DNA of 64,000 bases from Enterobacter asburiae. GTDB taxonomy: Bacteria; Pseudomonadota; Gammaproteobacteria; Enterobacterales; Enterobacteriaceae. The translations under genes were made by a program, and so were the position numbers. The number at the start of each line of letters is the position of its first letter. Positions within the stretch are counted from its first letter, which is position 1. Positions 1 through 11,523 of the stretch are shown here, in pieces. Location: the NCBI RefSeq assembly GCF_008080435.1, contig NZ_VRKN01000005.1, positions 62,001 through 126,000 on the forward strand, given 5' to 3'. The notes below the pieces were generated by a model, which had not been told where the DNA came from, ran no database searches, and saw nothing but the letters and a program-made list of their open reading frames with translations.

Positions 1-194
1 GCCATACGCCGCCGGAAATTGTCTACCACCGCATCTCCGCCAGCGCCCGCCGTCCAACGCTTCTGGCACCGCTATGGTGTGAGAACCGCTGGACGGGGAT
101 GGTGGAGATCGACCGCTATCTCCAGGAGAACGGTGTGCAGGGGTCGGCGCTTGGCCGACCGTGGGTTCCCCGTCTACCGGCGACGGCCGCCTAA
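1..194 (+). CDS. yhcC: Radical SAM protein YhcC, 3' end only
   Basis: This is the last 63 codons of a protein running in from the left, read in the frame whose codons start at position 3 and stopping at TAA 192-194. The visible part starts [18 protein letters not shown] and includes [11 protein letters not shown] and [11 protein letters not shown], the conserved C-terminal region of the YhcC radical SAM family (TIGR01212-like). The iron-sulfur Cys motif lies outside the window. In E. coli the next gene downstream is arcB, but here arcB begins 12.5 kb further on. The conserved sequence ends at PWVP (codon ending at 170). The last seven residues (RLPATAA) lie over and just beyond the antisense 3' end of yjgR and do not resemble the E. 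coli tail as I remember it. The identity is secure and the remodelled tail is an inference. Confidence 0.88.
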   Translation, partial: HTPPEIVYHRISASARRPTLLAPLWCENRWTGMVEIDRYLQENGVQGSALGRPWVPRLPATAA

Positions 195-1676
195 TAAACT
201 TCCCAGCATGCCGCGCACTATCTGATTGGTTACCTGCCGTGCAGCGCTTTTCGCCATGGTCTGTACCACGCCGTCGCGCTTGCCGCCGCGCGGCCCGGTG
301 CTGCCGAACAGGATGTCTTTGAGCCCCCCGAGAATACCGTCATCCACGGCGACAGACTGCCCTTTAGCGGCAGGCGCATCCTGCGATTCCGTTGTTGCCT
401 GCACCCCTTTTTGCAGCATCTCGAACGCGGACTCGCGATCCACCTCGTCTTCGTACTTCCCGTAGACCGGAGAGTGGTTAATCAGGCCGTTGCGTTCATC
501 GTCGGTAACCGGCCCCATTCGCGAGCACGGCGCAATCACCATGGCACGCTCCACAATAGATGGACTGCCCTTGGCATCAAGGAACGAGATCAGTGCTTCA
601 CCGGTGCCTAACGCCTGAATCGCCGCTTCGGTGTCAAAGGCAGGATTGGCGCGCATGGTTTGCGCGGCGGCTTTCACCGCTTTCTGATCCTTCGGCGTAA
701 AGGCGCGCAGGGCGTGCTGCACGCGGTTACCGAGCTGACCGAGCACGTTATCCGGGATATCCGACGGGTTTTGCGAGACAAACCAGACGCCAACGCCTTT
801 GGAGCGGATCAGTCGAATGACCTGTTCAATCTTATCCAGCAGTACCTGCGGCGCGTCGTTAAACAGCAGGTGCGCTTCGTCAAAGAAGAACACCAGCTTC
901 GGTTTTTCCAGATCGCCCGCTTCCGGTAGCTGCTCGTACAGTTCGGAGAGCATCCACAGCAGGCTGGCAGCGTAGAGCTTTGGCATCTGGTAGAGCTTTT
1001 CTGAACTCAGAATGTTGATGATGCCTTTGCCGCTGCTGTCGGTGCGCATCCAGTCTTTGATATCCAGCATCGGCTCACCGAAGAAGTGCTCGGCGCCCTG
1101 TTGCTCCAGGGTCAGCAACCCACGCTGAATGGCGCCCACCGAGGCGCTGCTGATGTTGCCGTACTGATTCTGGAAGGATTTAGCGTTATCGCCGATGTAC
1201 TGCGTAATGGCGCGCAGATCTTTGAAATCGAGCAGCAGCAGCCCCTGGTCGTCGGCAATACGGAAGATGATATTCAGCACGCCAGACTGTACGTCATTGA
1301 GGTTAAGGAGCCTGGCGAGGAGCAGAGGACCCAGATCGGATACGGTCGCGCGCACCGGGTGGCCTTTTTCACCGAAGATGTCCCACACGACCACCGGGTT
1401 GCTGTGCGGCGTCCAGTCCGTGATGCCAATATTCTTCAGCCGTTCGAGCAGTTTTTCAGAAGCGGTACCCTCCTGAGCCACACCGGTTAAATCGCCTTTC
1501 ACGTCAGCCATAAAGACCGGTACGCCAATCTCCGAAAGTGACTCCGCCAGCTTTTGCAGGGTGACAGTTTTCCCCGTCCCGGTGGCACCTGTGATCAGGC
1601 CGTGGCGGTTCGCCATCTCGGGCAGTAAATGCAGCTCTTTTTCCAGCGTCCGGGCAATTAACAATGGTGTACTCAT
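174..1676 (-). CDS. yjgR: YjgR, HerA-type P-loop ATPase (DUF853)
   Basis: This 500-residue protein belongs to the DUF853 / HerA-FtsK-like ATPase family, whose cellular role is unknown. A Walker A motif GATGTGKT lies at residues 30-37. A Walker B-like strand LVFFFDEAH lies near 261-269. A Gly/Arg-rich stretch near 462-470 precedes a basic C-terminus ending GGRRR. The length is the usual one for the family. The stop codon (174-176) lies inside the end of yhcC, giving a 21-bp convergent overlap. In E. coli yjgR is the convergent neighbour of lptG. Here it heads the block lying between yhcC and arcB and has lost that neighbour. The family assignment is firm, but a specific function is not known. 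Confidence 0.93.
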   Translation of the reverse strand: MSTPLLIARTLEKELHLLPEMANRHGLITGATGTGKTVTLQKLAESLSEIGVPVFMADVKGDLTGVAQEGTASEKLLERLKNIGITDWTPHSNPVVVWDIFGEKGHPVRATVSDLGPLLLARLLNLNDVQSGVLNIIFRIADDQGLLLLDFKDLRAITQYIGDNAKSFQNQYGNISSASVGAIQRGLLTLEQQGAEHFFGEPMLDIKDWMRTDSSGKGIINILSSEKLYQMPKLYAASLLWMLSELYEQLPEAGDLEKPKLVFFFDEAHLLFNDAPQVLLDKIEQVIRLIRSKGVGVWFVSQNPSDIPDNVLGQLGNRVQHALRAFTPKDQKAVKAAAQTMRANPAFDTEAAIQALGTGEALISFLDAKGSPSIVERAMVIAPCSRMGPVTDDERNGLINHSPVYGKYEDEVDRESAFEMLQKGVQATTESQDAPAAKGQSVAVDDGILGGLKDILFGSTGPRGGKRDGVVQTMAKSAARQVTNQIVRGMLGSLLGGRRR

Positions 1677-1813
1677 GATGCGCTTCCTCTCTTAGTCCTG
1701 GGTGGAGTATAGGCAACCTGGTTGCAATTTGGTTGAGTAAATTCCTGACTTTGCGGCGCATTATCCAGCGCGGACTATGCTTTTGCATACGGTTCACAAA
1801 ATAGTGGGAAACT

Positions 1814-3451
1814 ATGTCCAGATTCTTCTTTAACGATCGCAAACAGCTGGTCAACGACGCCATTGAAGGCATACTGCTTTCTGCGCCACATGCAAATCTC
1901 GTCAAGCTTGATATCGATCCGGCCATCAGGATCGTCGCACGCGGCGACTGGGATAAAAGCCGCGTGGCGGTGATCTCCGGCGGCGGCTCAGGCCACGAAC
2001 CGGCGCACGCCGGGTTTGTCGGCAAAGGGATGCTCACGGCGGCAGTGTGTGGCGACCTGTTTGCCTCGCCAAGCGTCGATGCGGTGCTGAATGCCATTGT
2101 GGCGGTCACGGGCGATCGTGGCTGCCTGCTGATTGTCAAAAACTACACCGGTGACCGCCTGAACTTTGGTCTGGCGGCAGAAAAGGCCAAACGCTACGGT
2201 CTTAAGGTGGAGATGGTGATCGTGGCGGACGATATCGCGCTACCGGATAACAAACAGCCGCGCGGTATTGCCGGTACGGCACTGGTGCATAAGATTGCGG
2301 GCTATGCGGCGGAGCACGGGAAATCGTTGAGTGAGGTGCGGGATATTGCGCAACAGGCCTGCGACAACCTCTGGAGCCTGGGTGTTGCGATGCAAACGTG
2401 CAACCTGCCAGGTAGCGACGAGGAAGAGGGGCGCATTAAGCAAGGCCATGTTGAGCTGGGTCTGGGCATTCACGGCGAGCCCGGGGCTTCCGTCGTGGAT
2501 ACGCAAAACAGCAAAGCGATTATCGACACGCTGGTGACGCCGCTACGCGCGCAGGCGGGAGAGGGGCGCTTTGCGGTATTGATTAATAATCTTGGCGGCG
2601 TATCGGCGCTGGAGATGGCGCTGCTGACCAAAGAGCTGGCGCATTCGGCGCTGAAAGAGGAGATCGCATACCTGATAGGCCCCGCGCCGCTGGTGAGCGC
2701 GCTGGACATGAAGGGCTTTTCGCTCACGCTGCTGAAGCTTAACGATTTCTTCGAAAAAGCGATTCACGCGGAGGTCGAAACGCTGGGCTGGCAGAAGCCC
2801 GTGGCGTTTGCGCCACTGCGCACCGTGGCGCTGAGCGCCATTCAGGATCGCGTGGAATACACCCCGTCGGCCAATCCGCAGGTGAGCGAACTCGTCTCCT
2901 CGGTGACGAATACATTGATCCAGCTGGAAAACCGGCTTAACGCGCTGGATGCGAAAGTGGGCGATGGTGATACCGGCTCCACCTTTGCGCAAGGGGTGCG
3001 GGACATTGCGCAGCGTCTGGAGGAGAACAACCTGCCCCTTAACGACGTGCCGACATTACTTCTGCTGGTGGGCGAGCGACTGGCAACCGTGATGGGCGGA
3101 TCGAGCGGCGTATTAATGTCGATCTTCTTCACGGCGGCCGGGCAAAAGTTGCATGACGGACAATCGCTTCCGGATGCGCTGCTGAGCGGGCTGGCGCAGA
3201 TGAAGCAGTACGGTGGGGCAGATCTCGGCGATCGCACGCTGATCGATGCTCTCCAGCCGGCGCTGGAGGCGTTACAGAAAGGCAATATTCAGGCGGCAGC
3301 GCAGGCCGCGCAGCAGGGCGCCGAAGCAACGGCGAAGATGATGAAAGCCGGCGCGGGACGCTCGTCGTATGTCAACAAAGAGAACCTGGATGGCGTGATG
3401 GATCCGGGAGCGGTTGCGGTGGCGGAAGTGTTTAATATTTTGGCGCGGTAG
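1814..3451 (+). CDS. ATP-dependent dihydroxyacetone kinase, single chain (DhaK-DhaL fusion)
   Basis: This 545-residue protein resembles the Citrobacter freundii ATP-type dihydroxyacetone kinase, which phosphorylates dihydroxyacetone (and often glyceraldehyde) with ATP. It differs from the three-subunit PTS-dependent E. coli DhaKLM. The N-terminal DhaK domain (about 1-330) has GGGSGHEP at 57-63 and GIHGEPGAS with His220, the position of the substrate-binding histidine in the C. freundii enzyme. The C-terminal DhaL domain has the Mg-ATP motif GDGDTGS at 383-389 and GGSSGVLMS. A GTGGGA ribosome-binding sequence precedes ATG 1814. The gene stands alone between yjgR and ahr, where E. coli K-12 carries the idn gluconate/idonate genes. 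No dhaR, glycerol dehydrogenase or PTS subunit is adjacent. Its substrate in vivo is unproven. Confidence 0.93.
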   Translation: MSRFFFNDRKQLVNDAIEGILLSAPHANLVKLDIDPAIRIVARGDWDKSRVAVISGGGSGHEPAHAGFVGKGMLTAAVCGDLFASPSVDAVLNAIVAVTGDRGCLLIVKNYTGDRLNFGLAAEKAKRYGLKVEMVIVADDIALPDNKQPRGIAGTALVHKIAGYAAEHGKSLSEVRDIAQQACDNLWSLGVAMQTCNLPGSDEEEGRIKQGHVELGLGIHGEPGASVVDTQNSKAIIDTLVTPLRAQAGEGRFAVLINNLGGVSALEMALLTKELAHSALKEEIAYLIGPAPLVSALDMKGFSLTLLKLNDFFEKAIHAEVETLGWQKPVAFAPLRTVALSAIQDRVEYTPSANPQVSELVSSVTNTLIQLENRLNALDAKVGDGDTGSTFAQGVRDIAQRLEENNLPLNDVPTLLLLVGERLATVMGGSSGVLMSIFFTAAGQKLHDGQSLPDALLSGLAQMKQYGGADLGDRTLIDALQPALEALQKGNIQAAAQAAQQGAEATAKMMKAGAGRSSYVNKENLDGVMDPGAVAVAEVFNILAR

Positions 3452-3457
3452 CAAAAG

Positions 3458-3488
3458 TAGGCCGGGTAAGGCGAAGCCGCCACCCGGC
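3458..3488. repeat. REP-like palindromic unit
   Basis: Just after the kinase stop codon is an imperfect palindrome that begins GTAGGCCGGGTAAGGCG and ends GCCACCCGGC, typical of enteric REP units. It lies between the convergent ends of the kinase and ahr. Related copies occur at 8561-8636, 16681-16710, 44423-44453, 51131-51160 and 59830-59904. Confidence 0.8.
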
Positions 3489-3497
3489 AAACTCACA

Positions 3498-4517
3498 TCA
3501 GAAATCCGCTTTCAACACCACGCGGTAGCGGGCTTTGCCGTCACGCACGTGCTGGATCGCTTCGTTGATTTTCGACATCGGATACAGCTCGGTGGTTGGG
3601 GCCACTTTGGTGCGTCCGGCAAACTTCATCAGCTTGCGCAGTTCGTATGGCGTACCGGTCGCGGAACCGGATACGCTGCGATCCCCGCCGATCAGGGTAA
3701 ACGCCGGAACCGGCAGCGGCTTCATCACGGCACCTACGGTGTGGAAGTTACCGCCGTAGGCCAGCGCTTCAAAGTACGGCTGCCAGTCGAGATCCACGTT
3801 AACGGTGTTGATGATCAGGTCAAACTGCCCTGCCAGCGCGTTCAGCGCGTTCGGATCGCGGCTGTTCACGACTTTATCTGCACCCATCGCCAGCACTTCT
3901 TTCTCTTTCGCCGGGTTCGAGCTGAACGCCGTGACTTCACAGCCCATCGCGTGCAGCAGCTTGATGGCGATATGCCCAAGGCCGCCAATACCAATGACGC
4001 CCACGCGGCTGGTGGCGGTGATATGGTGCATCAGCAGGGGTTTGAAGACGGTGATACCGCCGCACAGCAGCGGGCCTGCAGACTCAATATCAATGCTCTC
4101 TGGAAGTGGAATGACCCATTGCCAGTCGGCGCGCAGTTTGTCGGCAAAACCGCCTTTGTTCAGAATGGTGGGAACGGCGCCTTCGAGGCAGTTGATCTGG
4201 TTGCCGCTGATACAGGCGTCGCAGTGACCACAGCTGCGTGCCGTCCAGCCAATGCCCACGCGCTGGCCCACTTTCAGGCCTTTGTCCTGCGCAGCGCTAC
4301 CGAGCGCCACAACGCGGCCAATGACTTCGTGTCCGGCCACCAGCGGATAGCTCGAGAAGCCCCATTCGTTGTCGATCATCGAGAGATCCGAGTGGCAGAT
4401 CCCGCAGTAATCAACCTGTACTTCGACGTCTTCTGCTTTTAGTTCGCCCGCATCGTACTCGTACAGTTCAAGTTCTGCACCCGCCTGCGGTGCGGCGTAG
4501 CTTTTTATCTTCGACAT
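3498..4517 (-). CDS. ahr: NADPH-dependent aldehyde reductase Ahr (YjgB), zinc alcohol dehydrogenase family
   Basis: This 339-residue medium-chain dehydrogenase is close to E. coli Ahr/YjgB, which reduces a wide range of aldehydes to alcohols with NADPH. The catalytic zinc site is seen as Cys38-Gly-Ile-Cys41-His42-Ser-Asp and Gly-His63-Glu64 with Cys152. The structural zinc ligands are Cys96, Cys99, Cys102 and Cys110. The Rossmann fingerprint GIGGLGHIA starts near 176. I place the start at ATG 4515-4517 (MSKIKSYAA), which matches the E. coli N-terminus and follows a CGGGGGAAA ribosome-binding sequence. An upstream in-frame start at 4559 would add 14 unlike residues. In E. coli ahr lies beyond the idn genes, next to leuX. 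Here it sits beside yjgM, a novel junction relative to K-12. Confidence 0.94.
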   Translation of the reverse strand: MSKIKSYAAPQAGAELELYEYDAGELKAEDVEVQVDYCGICHSDLSMIDNEWGFSSYPLVAGHEVIGRVVALGSAAQDKGLKVGQRVGIGWTARSCGHCDACISGNQINCLEGAVPTILNKGGFADKLRADWQWVIPLPESIDIESAGPLLCGGITVFKPLLMHHITATSRVGVIGIGGLGHIAIKLLHAMGCEVTAFSSNPAKEKEVLAMGADKVVNSRDPNALNALAGQFDLIINTVNVDLDWQPYFEALAYGGNFHTVGAVMKPLPVPAFTLIGGDRSVSGSATGTPYELRKLMKFAGRTKVAPTTELYPMSKINEAIQHVRDGKARYRVVLKADF

Positions 4518-4600
4518 CGTGTTTCCCCCGTTATGGTGTGAACTGAGAGTGTAGAGCATTCAGTTTACAGCCGCTTAACAGAAGAGGGCAGGAACGAAAG

Positions 4601-5116
4601 TTACAGACTTTTCAGCATTCGGACTTCGCAATCAACGTGGCCGGTACAGCCCAGCGGTGCATCAATATGCTCAAAGCCCAGATGTTCATACAGGCCGATG
4701 GCCTCTTCGAGGAAAGCGGTCGTTTCAAGGTAGCAGCGAGTAAAACCCTGCTTGCGCGCGTGGTCCAGAGCCATCAGCGCCAGCTTTTTCGCCAGTCCTT
4801 GCCCGCGCGCCGTTGGCAGGAAATACATTTTCTGTAGTTCGCAGATATCCGGCTCGCTGCAGCTGAGGGGCGCCACGCCGCCACCGCCCACAACCTGGCC
4901 GTTCTGCTCGATTACCCAGTAGGCATGCCCTGGCTGGCTGTAGAGCTGGAAAAGCTCGTCCAGGTTCGGGTCAGCAACCGTGTAGCCTTTGTCAGCCGTC
5001 AGGCCATATTCGGCAGAAACGGTGCGGATAACGGCAGCGATAGCCGGGTTATCCTGCTCAGTGATCCGACGCATCGTTGTCGCGACGGGGGTAATCACGC
5101 TCATAGCATTACTCAT
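4601..5116 (-). CDS. yjgM: YjgM, GNAT-family N-acetyltransferase
   Basis: This is a GNAT acetyltransferase of about 171 residues, close to E. coli YjgM. The acetyl-CoA binding segment reads [16 protein letters not shown]. It is followed by the C-terminal features [15 protein letters not shown] and a conserved [12 protein letters not shown] end. The substrate is unknown. The start is uncertain: ATGs at 5116 and 5104 are both plausible with weak ribosome-binding sequences, and a 5170 start would add residues absent from E. coli. E. coli has yjgN between yjgM and valS. It is absent here, and only a 111-bp gap with a hairpin separates yjgM from valS. Confidence 0.88.
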   Translation of the reverse strand: MSNAMSVITPVATTMRRITEQDNPAIAAVIRTVSAEYGLTADKGYTVADPNLDELFQLYSQPGHAYWVIEQNGQVVGGGGVAPLSCSEPDICELQKMYFLPTARGQGLAKKLALMALDHARKQGFTRCYLETTAFLEEAIGLYEHLGFEHIDAPLGCTGHVDCEVRMLKSL

Positions 5117-5190
5117 TACAAAAATTGACACGTAACTGCTGTTAATAGCACCGCAGAAAGGTGAGTGCAAGCGAGGAGTTTTCAGGAAGG

Positions 5191-5222
5191 TTACCCCTTA
5201 CGCCCTGAAGCGTAAGGGGTAA
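5191..5222 (-). terminator. Strong hairpin after valS
   Basis: A perfect 13-bp stem (5191-5203 paired with 5210-5222) with a 6-base loop lies five bases past the valS stop codon. It is not followed by a long T-run on the valS strand. It may act as an mRNA 3'-end stabiliser or an inefficient terminator before yjgM. Confidence 0.55.
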
Positions 5223-5227
5223 AAGCA

Positions 5228-8083
5228 TTACAGGGCGGCAATAACCGCCTGCTGCTCAATCAGCTTGGTCTTCGCATCGGCGAAGGCAACCAGACGCTCA
5301 CGCTCTTTCGCGATGACCGCTTCCGGCGCGCGGGCAACAAAGCCTTCGTTCGCCAGCTTGCTTTCGATTTTGCCAATTTCCACGTCGACTTTCGCCACTT
5401 CTTTCGCCAGACGAGCCAGCTCAGCGTCTTTGTCGATCAGGCCCGCCATCGGGATCAGCAGCTCAGCGCCATCGATGATTTTGGTCACGGAAACCGGACC
5501 TTTGTCATCCGCAGGCAGCACGGTGATGCTTTCCAGACGCGCCATAGTCTTGAGGAAGGTGTTGTTCTCGGTGACACGACGAACAGCCGCTTCGCTGCAA
5601 CCGCGCAGCAGCAGCTCCAGCGGTTTGCCAGGGGCGATGTTCATTTCAGCACGGATGTTACGTACCGCAACGATCGCCTGTTTCAGCCACTCGGTATCCG
5701 CGGACGCCGCTTCATCCACTTTCGCCGCATCGAATTCCGGGAACGGCTGCAGCATGATGGTATCTGCGTTGATGCCTGCAATCACCTTCACGCGCTGCCA
5801 GATGGTTTCGGTGATGAATGGAATGACCGGATGCGCCAGGCGCAGCAGACCTTCCAGAACGGTAATCAGCGTGTTGCGCGTACCGCGCAGTTCCGCTTCA
5901 GAGCCGCCGTTCATCACCGGCTTCGCCAGCTCCAGGTACCAGTCGCAGAACTGGTTCCAGGTGAATTCATACAGGATGCCTGCTGCGATGTCGAAGCGGT
6001 AGCTGTCCAGCGCGTCGCGGAAGGCTTTCACCGTCTGGTTGAATTCCGCCAGGATCCAGCGGTCTGCCAGAGACAGGGTCATCTCGCCGCCGTTGAAGCC
6101 GCAATCCTGATCTTCGGTGTTCATCAGCACAAAGCGACTGGCGTTCCACAGCTTGTTACAGAAGTTACGGTAACCTTCCAGACGCTTCATGTCCCAGTTG
6201 ATGTCACGGCCGGTAGAGGCCAGCGCCGCCAGGGTGAAGCGCAGGGCGTCGGTACCGTGAGACTCGATCCCGTTCGGGAACTGCTTCTCGGTACGCTTGC
6301 GGATTTTCTCAGCCAGCTGCGGCTGCATCATGTTGCCGGTACGTTTTTCCAGCAGGTCTTCCAGAGAGATACCGTCAACCATGTCCAGCGGGTCGATCAC
6401 GTTGCCCTTGGACTTGGACATCTTCTGGCCTTCGTCGTCACGGATAAGCCCCGTCATGTAGACGGTATGGAACGGAACCTGCGGTTTGCCGTCTTCGTCT
6501 TTGATGAAGTGCATGGTCATCATGATCATGCGGGCAATCCAGAAGAAGATAATGTCGAAACCGGACACCATCACGCTGGTTGGGTGGAACTGACGCAGCG
6601 CGTCGGTGTTTTCTGGCCAGCCGAGGGTGGAGAAGGTCCACAGCGCGGAGGAGAACCAGGTGTCCAGCACGTCTTCGTCCTGACGCAGGGCGACGTCAGC
6701 ACTCAGGTTGTTTTCCTGACGGACTTCGTCTTCTGTACGGCCAACGTAGACGTTGCCTTCGTTGTCGTACCACGCCGGGATACGGTGACCCCACCACAGC
6801 TGACGGGAGATACACCAGTCCTGAATATCGCGCATCCAGGAGAAGTACATGTTTTCGTACTGTTTTGGCACGAACTGGATACTGCCGTTCTCAACCGCTT
6901 CAACAGCTGGTTTCGCCAGCACGTCGGCACGAACGTACCACTGGTCGGTCAGCATGGGTTCGATAACCACGCCACCACGGTCGCCGTACGGCACGGTCAG
7001 ATCGTGAGGTTTGATCTCTTCCAGCAGGCCGAGTGCGTCGACGGCAGCCACGATGGCTTTACGCGCGGCAAAGCGTTCCAGCTTCTGGAACTCAGCCGGG
7101 ATGTCGCTGGAGTAAACGTCAGACTCTTCGCCTTTGGTGTCATACACTTCTGCACTTTCGCGGATATCGCCGTCGAAGGTCAGGATGTTGATCATTGGCA
7201 GGGCGTGACGACGACCGACTTCATAGTCGTTGAAGTCATGCGCCGGGGTGATTTTCACGCAGCCGGTGCCTTTTTCCATGTCGGCGTGTTCGTCGCCCAC
7301 AATCGGAATACGGCGGTTAACCAGCGGCAGCACCACGAATTTGCCAATCAGATCTTTATAACGTGGATCTTCCGGGTTAACGGCCACGCCGGTATCGCCC
7401 AGCAGGGTTTCCGGACGGGTGGTTGCGACCACCAGGTAATCTTTACCGTCGGCGGTTTTGGCGCCGTCGGCCAGCGGATAGCGGATGTGCCACATGGAGC
7501 CTTTCGACTCGCGGTTTTCCACTTCCAGGTCAGAGATGGCGGTGCGCAGTTTCGGATCCCAGTTTACCAGGCGCTTGCCACGGTAAATCAGGTCTTCTTT
7601 GTACAGGCGGACGAAGACTTCTTTAACGGCGTTGGACAGGCCTTCATCCATGGTGAAGCGCTCGCGCTCCCAGTCCACGGAGTTGCCGAGACGGCGCATC
7701 TGACGGGTAATGGTGCCGCCGGATTCCGCTTTCCACTGCCAGATTTTGTCGATGAACGCGTCGCGACCGTAGTCGTGGCGGGTTTTTCCTTCTTCTGCGG
7801 CAATTTTACGCTCAACCACCATCTGGGTCGCGATACCCGCGTGGTCAGTCCCCGCCTGCCACAGGGTGTTTTTACCCTGCATGCGCTGGTAGCGGATCAT
7901 GGTGTCCATGATGGTCTGCTGGAAAGCATGCCCCATATGCAAACTGCCGGTGACGTTCGGCGGCGGGATCATGATGCAGAAGGACTCTTTGCTTTCGTCG
8001 CCGTTAGGCTTGAAATAGCCCTGCTGTTCCCAGTGCTCGTAAAGCGGCTGTTCGATATCGCGTGGGTTATATGTCTTTTCCAT
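5228..8083 (-). CDS. valS: Valyl-tRNA synthetase
   Basis: This 951-residue class Ia aminoacyl-tRNA synthetase, the same length as in E. coli, charges tRNA-Val and edits mischarged threonine. The HIGH-type signature [14 protein letters not shown] lies at about residues 41-54. The second ATP-binding motif KMSKSKGN follows the conserved DEGQ near 554. The CP1 editing domain lies between them ([13 protein letters not shown] near 224). A C-terminal coiled coil ([13 protein letters not shown] onward) binds tRNA. The ATG overlaps the holC stop codon by one base, so the two are translationally coupled, as in E. coli. Confidence 0.99.
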   Translation of the reverse strand: MEKTYNPRDIEQPLYEHWEQQGYFKPNGDESKESFCIMIPPPNVTGSLHMGHAFQQTIMDTMIRYQRMQGKNTLWQAGTDHAGIATQMVVERKIAAEEGKTRHDYGRDAFIDKIWQWKAESGGTITRQMRRLGNSVDWERERFTMDEGLSNAVKEVFVRLYKEDLIYRGKRLVNWDPKLRTAISDLEVENRESKGSMWHIRYPLADGAKTADGKDYLVVATTRPETLLGDTGVAVNPEDPRYKDLIGKFVVLPLVNRRIPIVGDEHADMEKGTGCVKITPAHDFNDYEVGRRHALPMINILTFDGDIRESAEVYDTKGEESDVYSSDIPAEFQKLERFAARKAIVAAVDALGLLEEIKPHDLTVPYGDRGGVVIEPMLTDQWYVRADVLAKPAVEAVENGSIQFVPKQYENMYFSWMRDIQDWCISRQLWWGHRIPAWYDNEGNVYVGRTEDEVRQENNLSADVALRQDEDVLDTWFSSALWTFSTLGWPENTDALRQFHPTSVMVSGFDIIFFWIARMIMMTMHFIKDEDGKPQVPFHTVYMTGLIRDDEGQKMSKSKGNVIDPLDMVDGISLEDLLEKRTGNMMQPQLAEKIRKRTEKQFPNGIESHGTDALRFTLAALASTGRDINWDMKRLEGYRNFCNKLWNASRFVLMNTEDQDCGFNGGEMTLSLADRWILAEFNQTVKAFRDALDSYRFDIAAGILYEFTWNQFCDWYLELAKPVMNGGSEAELRGTRNTLITVLEGLLRLAHPVIPFITETIWQRVKVIAGINADTIMLQPFPEFDAAKVDEAASADTEWLKQAIVAVRNIRAEMNIAPGKPLELLLRGCSEAAVRRVTENNTFLKTMARLESITVLPADDKGPVSVTKIIDGAELLIPMAGLIDKDAELARLAKEVAKVDVEIGKIESKLANEGFVARAPEAVIAKERERLVAFADAKTKLIEQQAVIAAL

Positions 8084-8526
8084 TATTTCCAGGTTGCCGT
8101 ATTCAGGTTAAAACCAGCCAGGCGGTACGCTTTATAGCGTTCGCGCGCCAGTTGTTTCAAAGATTCTTCGTAAGGGACAAAGTCTACCACTTCTGTGAAA
8201 GCGGTGGCAAAATCTGCAAAATCTATCCGCAGGCTAATCAGAATATCGCGCGCGCTGCTGTTGCGCTTTTGCGGCCAGGCAATTTCGACCGGCGCCCCGC
8301 CGCGCGGACCTTCGCCCGAGAGGTTATGCGGCACGAAACTCTCCGGCGGGCGGGCCCACAACGCTTCATCAAGGCGAATCGCCTGCTGTTCATCTTCACA
8401 GGCAATCAGAACGCGTTTACCTGCGCGCCAACGTTCTGCGGCAATTTCACACACCAGTTGTTCTACGGCGCTGAGTCCGTCCTGATGGGTGTCGTTGTCC
8501 AGAAGGTAGAACGTTGCATTCTTCAT
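8083..8526 (-). CDS. holC: DNA polymerase III chi subunit
   Basis: This 147-residue chi subunit of the clamp-loader complex links the replisome to single-stranded DNA-binding protein. The sequence starts [13 protein letters not shown] and ends [11 protein letters not shown], as in E. coli HolC. The conserved core includes [20 protein letters not shown] and the FVPYE segment. I take ATG 8524-8526 as the start because it matches the family, whereas an upstream in-frame start at 8559 would add eleven unlike residues. It precedes valS and overlaps it by one base. REP units separate it from pepA upstream. Confidence 0.96.
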   Translation of the reverse strand: MKNATFYLLDNDTHQDGLSAVEQLVCEIAAERWRAGKRVLIACEDEQQAIRLDEALWARPPESFVPHNLSGEGPRGGAPVEIAWPQKRNSSARDILISLRIDFADFATAFTEVVDFVPYEESLKQLARERYKAYRLAGFNLNTATWK

Positions 8527-8560
8527 ATATGGGGCTTCTTGTCGTGGATTTAAATGCAAA

Positions 8561-8636
8561 GCCGGGTGGCGCTACGCTTACCCGGCCTACGGTTGAGTGA
8601 CGTTGTAGGCCGGGTAAGGCGAAGCCGCCGCCCGGC
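8561..8636. repeat. Pair of inverted REP units (BIME)
   Basis: Two REP units lie head to head between pepA and holC, at 8561-8590 and 8605-8636. Each is a self-complementary element (GCCGGGTGGCGCTACGC and GTAGGCCGGGTAAGGCG types), and they are inverted relative to one another. This is the organisation of a bacterial interspersed mosaic element. It may set relative mRNA levels between pepA and holC-valS. Confidence 0.88.
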
Positions 8637-8644
8637 GTTTTACA

Positions 8645-10159
<1,515 letters not shown>

Positions 10160-10422
10160 CTACGCTCCTGAATCTTAAAGACAACGGCGGCAGCTACGGA
10201 TAGAATTGAAACCTTTCGTAACTCATGTCCGCTGTTGTGGTGACTTCGTGTTAATCTTACGTTACTACGGTTTCGACACGTCAGAAAAAGTCCTGAAGCG
10301 TGAATCCGCCGGATGTTTTAATCTTAGCGATGATTTCGACGACTCAAGAGAATAAATGACGTTTAAGCCATGAAACAAGCGAAATTCCTGCAAAGAGACG
10401 GGTTTTTACGGGCGTATTTAAA

Positions 10423-11523
10423 GTGATAATCATAAGATATCTGGTGCGGGAGACGCTCAAAAGCCAACTGGCGATCCTCTTCATCCTGCTGCTGATTTTT
10501 TTCTGTCAGAAGCTGGTTAAGATCCTCGGTGCGGCCGTTGACGGCGAAATTCCAACAAATCTGGTGCTTTCCCTGCTTGGTTTAGGGATCCCGGAAATGG
10601 CGCAGCTCATCCTGCCGCTAAGTCTTTTCCTTGGCCTGCTCATGACGCTTGGGAAACTCTACACCGAGAGTGAAATCACGGTGATGCACGCTTGCGGCCT
10701 GAGCAAAGCGGTACTGGTGAAAGCCGCCATGATACTGGCGCTGTTCACGGGTATTGTTGCTGCGGTGAATGTGATGTGGGCGGGCCCTATGTCTTCCCGT
10801 CATCAGGACGAAGTGCTGGCCGAAGCGAAAGCAAACCCCGGCATGGCGGCGTTAGCCCAGGGGCAGTTCCAGCAGGCGACCGACGGAAACTCCGTGCTGT
10901 TTATTGAGAGCGTTGACGGCAGTAAATTCAACGACGTATTCCTGGCGCAGCTGCGTCCCAAAGGTAATGCGCGTCCGTCAGTGGTGGTTGCAGACTCCGG
11001 TCAGCTTGCTCAGCGCAAAGATGGTTCTCAGATCGTGACGCTGAACAAAGGCACCCGTTTCGAAGGCACCGCAATGCTGCGCGACTTCCGTATTACGGAT
11101 TTCCAGAACTATCAGGCCATTATCGGCCATCAGGCGGTGGCGCTCGATCCAACGGATACCGAGCAAATGGACATGCGTACCCTGTGGAATACCGATACCG
11201 ACAGAGCGCGTGCTGAGTTCCACTGGCGTATTACGCTCGTCTTCACCGTGTTTATGATGGCGATGATTGTCGTTCCGCTGAGCGTGGTGAACCCGCGTCA
11301 GGGACGCGTACTCTCTATGCTGCCGGCGATGCTGCTTTACCTAATCTATTTCCTGCTGCAAACCTCGATTCGTTCTAACGGCGCGAAGGGTAAGCTGGAC
11401 CCTATGGTCTGGACATGGTTCGTCAACAGCCTGTACATCTTACTGGCGCTGGGATTAAACCTGTGGGATACGGTGCCTGTGCGCCGCATACGTGCCCGAT
11501 TCTCGCGTAAAGGAGCCATCTAA
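10423..11523 (+). CDS. lptF: LPS export ABC transporter permease LptF
   Basis: This 366-residue inner-membrane permease forms the LptB2FG complex, which extracts LPS from the inner membrane and feeds it to LptC/LptA. There are three N-terminal membrane helices, a periplasmic beta-jellyroll (about residues 125-265, starting after VNVMWAGP), and three C-terminal helices. The start is GTG 10423 (VIIIRYLVRE), the same start and N-terminus as E. coli lptF. The stop overlaps lptG by one base (TAATG). The partner lptB lies 9 kb away in the lptA operon, as in other enterics. Confidence 0.97.
   Translation: MIIIRYLVRETLKSQLAILFILLLIFFCQKLVKILGAAVDGEIPTNLVLSLLGLGIPEMAQLILPLSLFLGLLMTLGKLYTESEITVMHACGLSKAVLVKAAMILALFTGIVAAVNVMWAGPMSSRHQDEVLAEAKANPGMAALAQGQFQQATDGNSVLFIESVDGSKFNDVFLAQLRPKGNARPSVVVADSGQLAQRKDGSQIVTLNKGTRFEGTAMLRDFRITDFQNYQAIIGHQAVALDPTDTEQMDMRTLWNTDTDRARAEFHWRITLVFTVFMMAMIVVPLSVVNPRQGRVLSMLPAMLLYLIYFLLQTSIRSNGAKGKLDPMVWTWFVNSLYILLALGLNLWDTVPVRRIRARFSRKGAI

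Noticed and set aside
3414-4442. A 342-codon open frame on the plus strand opposite ahr
   Set aside because: It starts inside the end of the kinase gene, crosses the REP unit and mirrors ahr. No motif is seen.
5831-8137. A 768-codon open frame opposite valS
   Set aside because: It is antisense to a certain valS along its whole length, rich in His/Phe/Arg/Val, and shows no family motif. High-GC codon bias of valS explains it.
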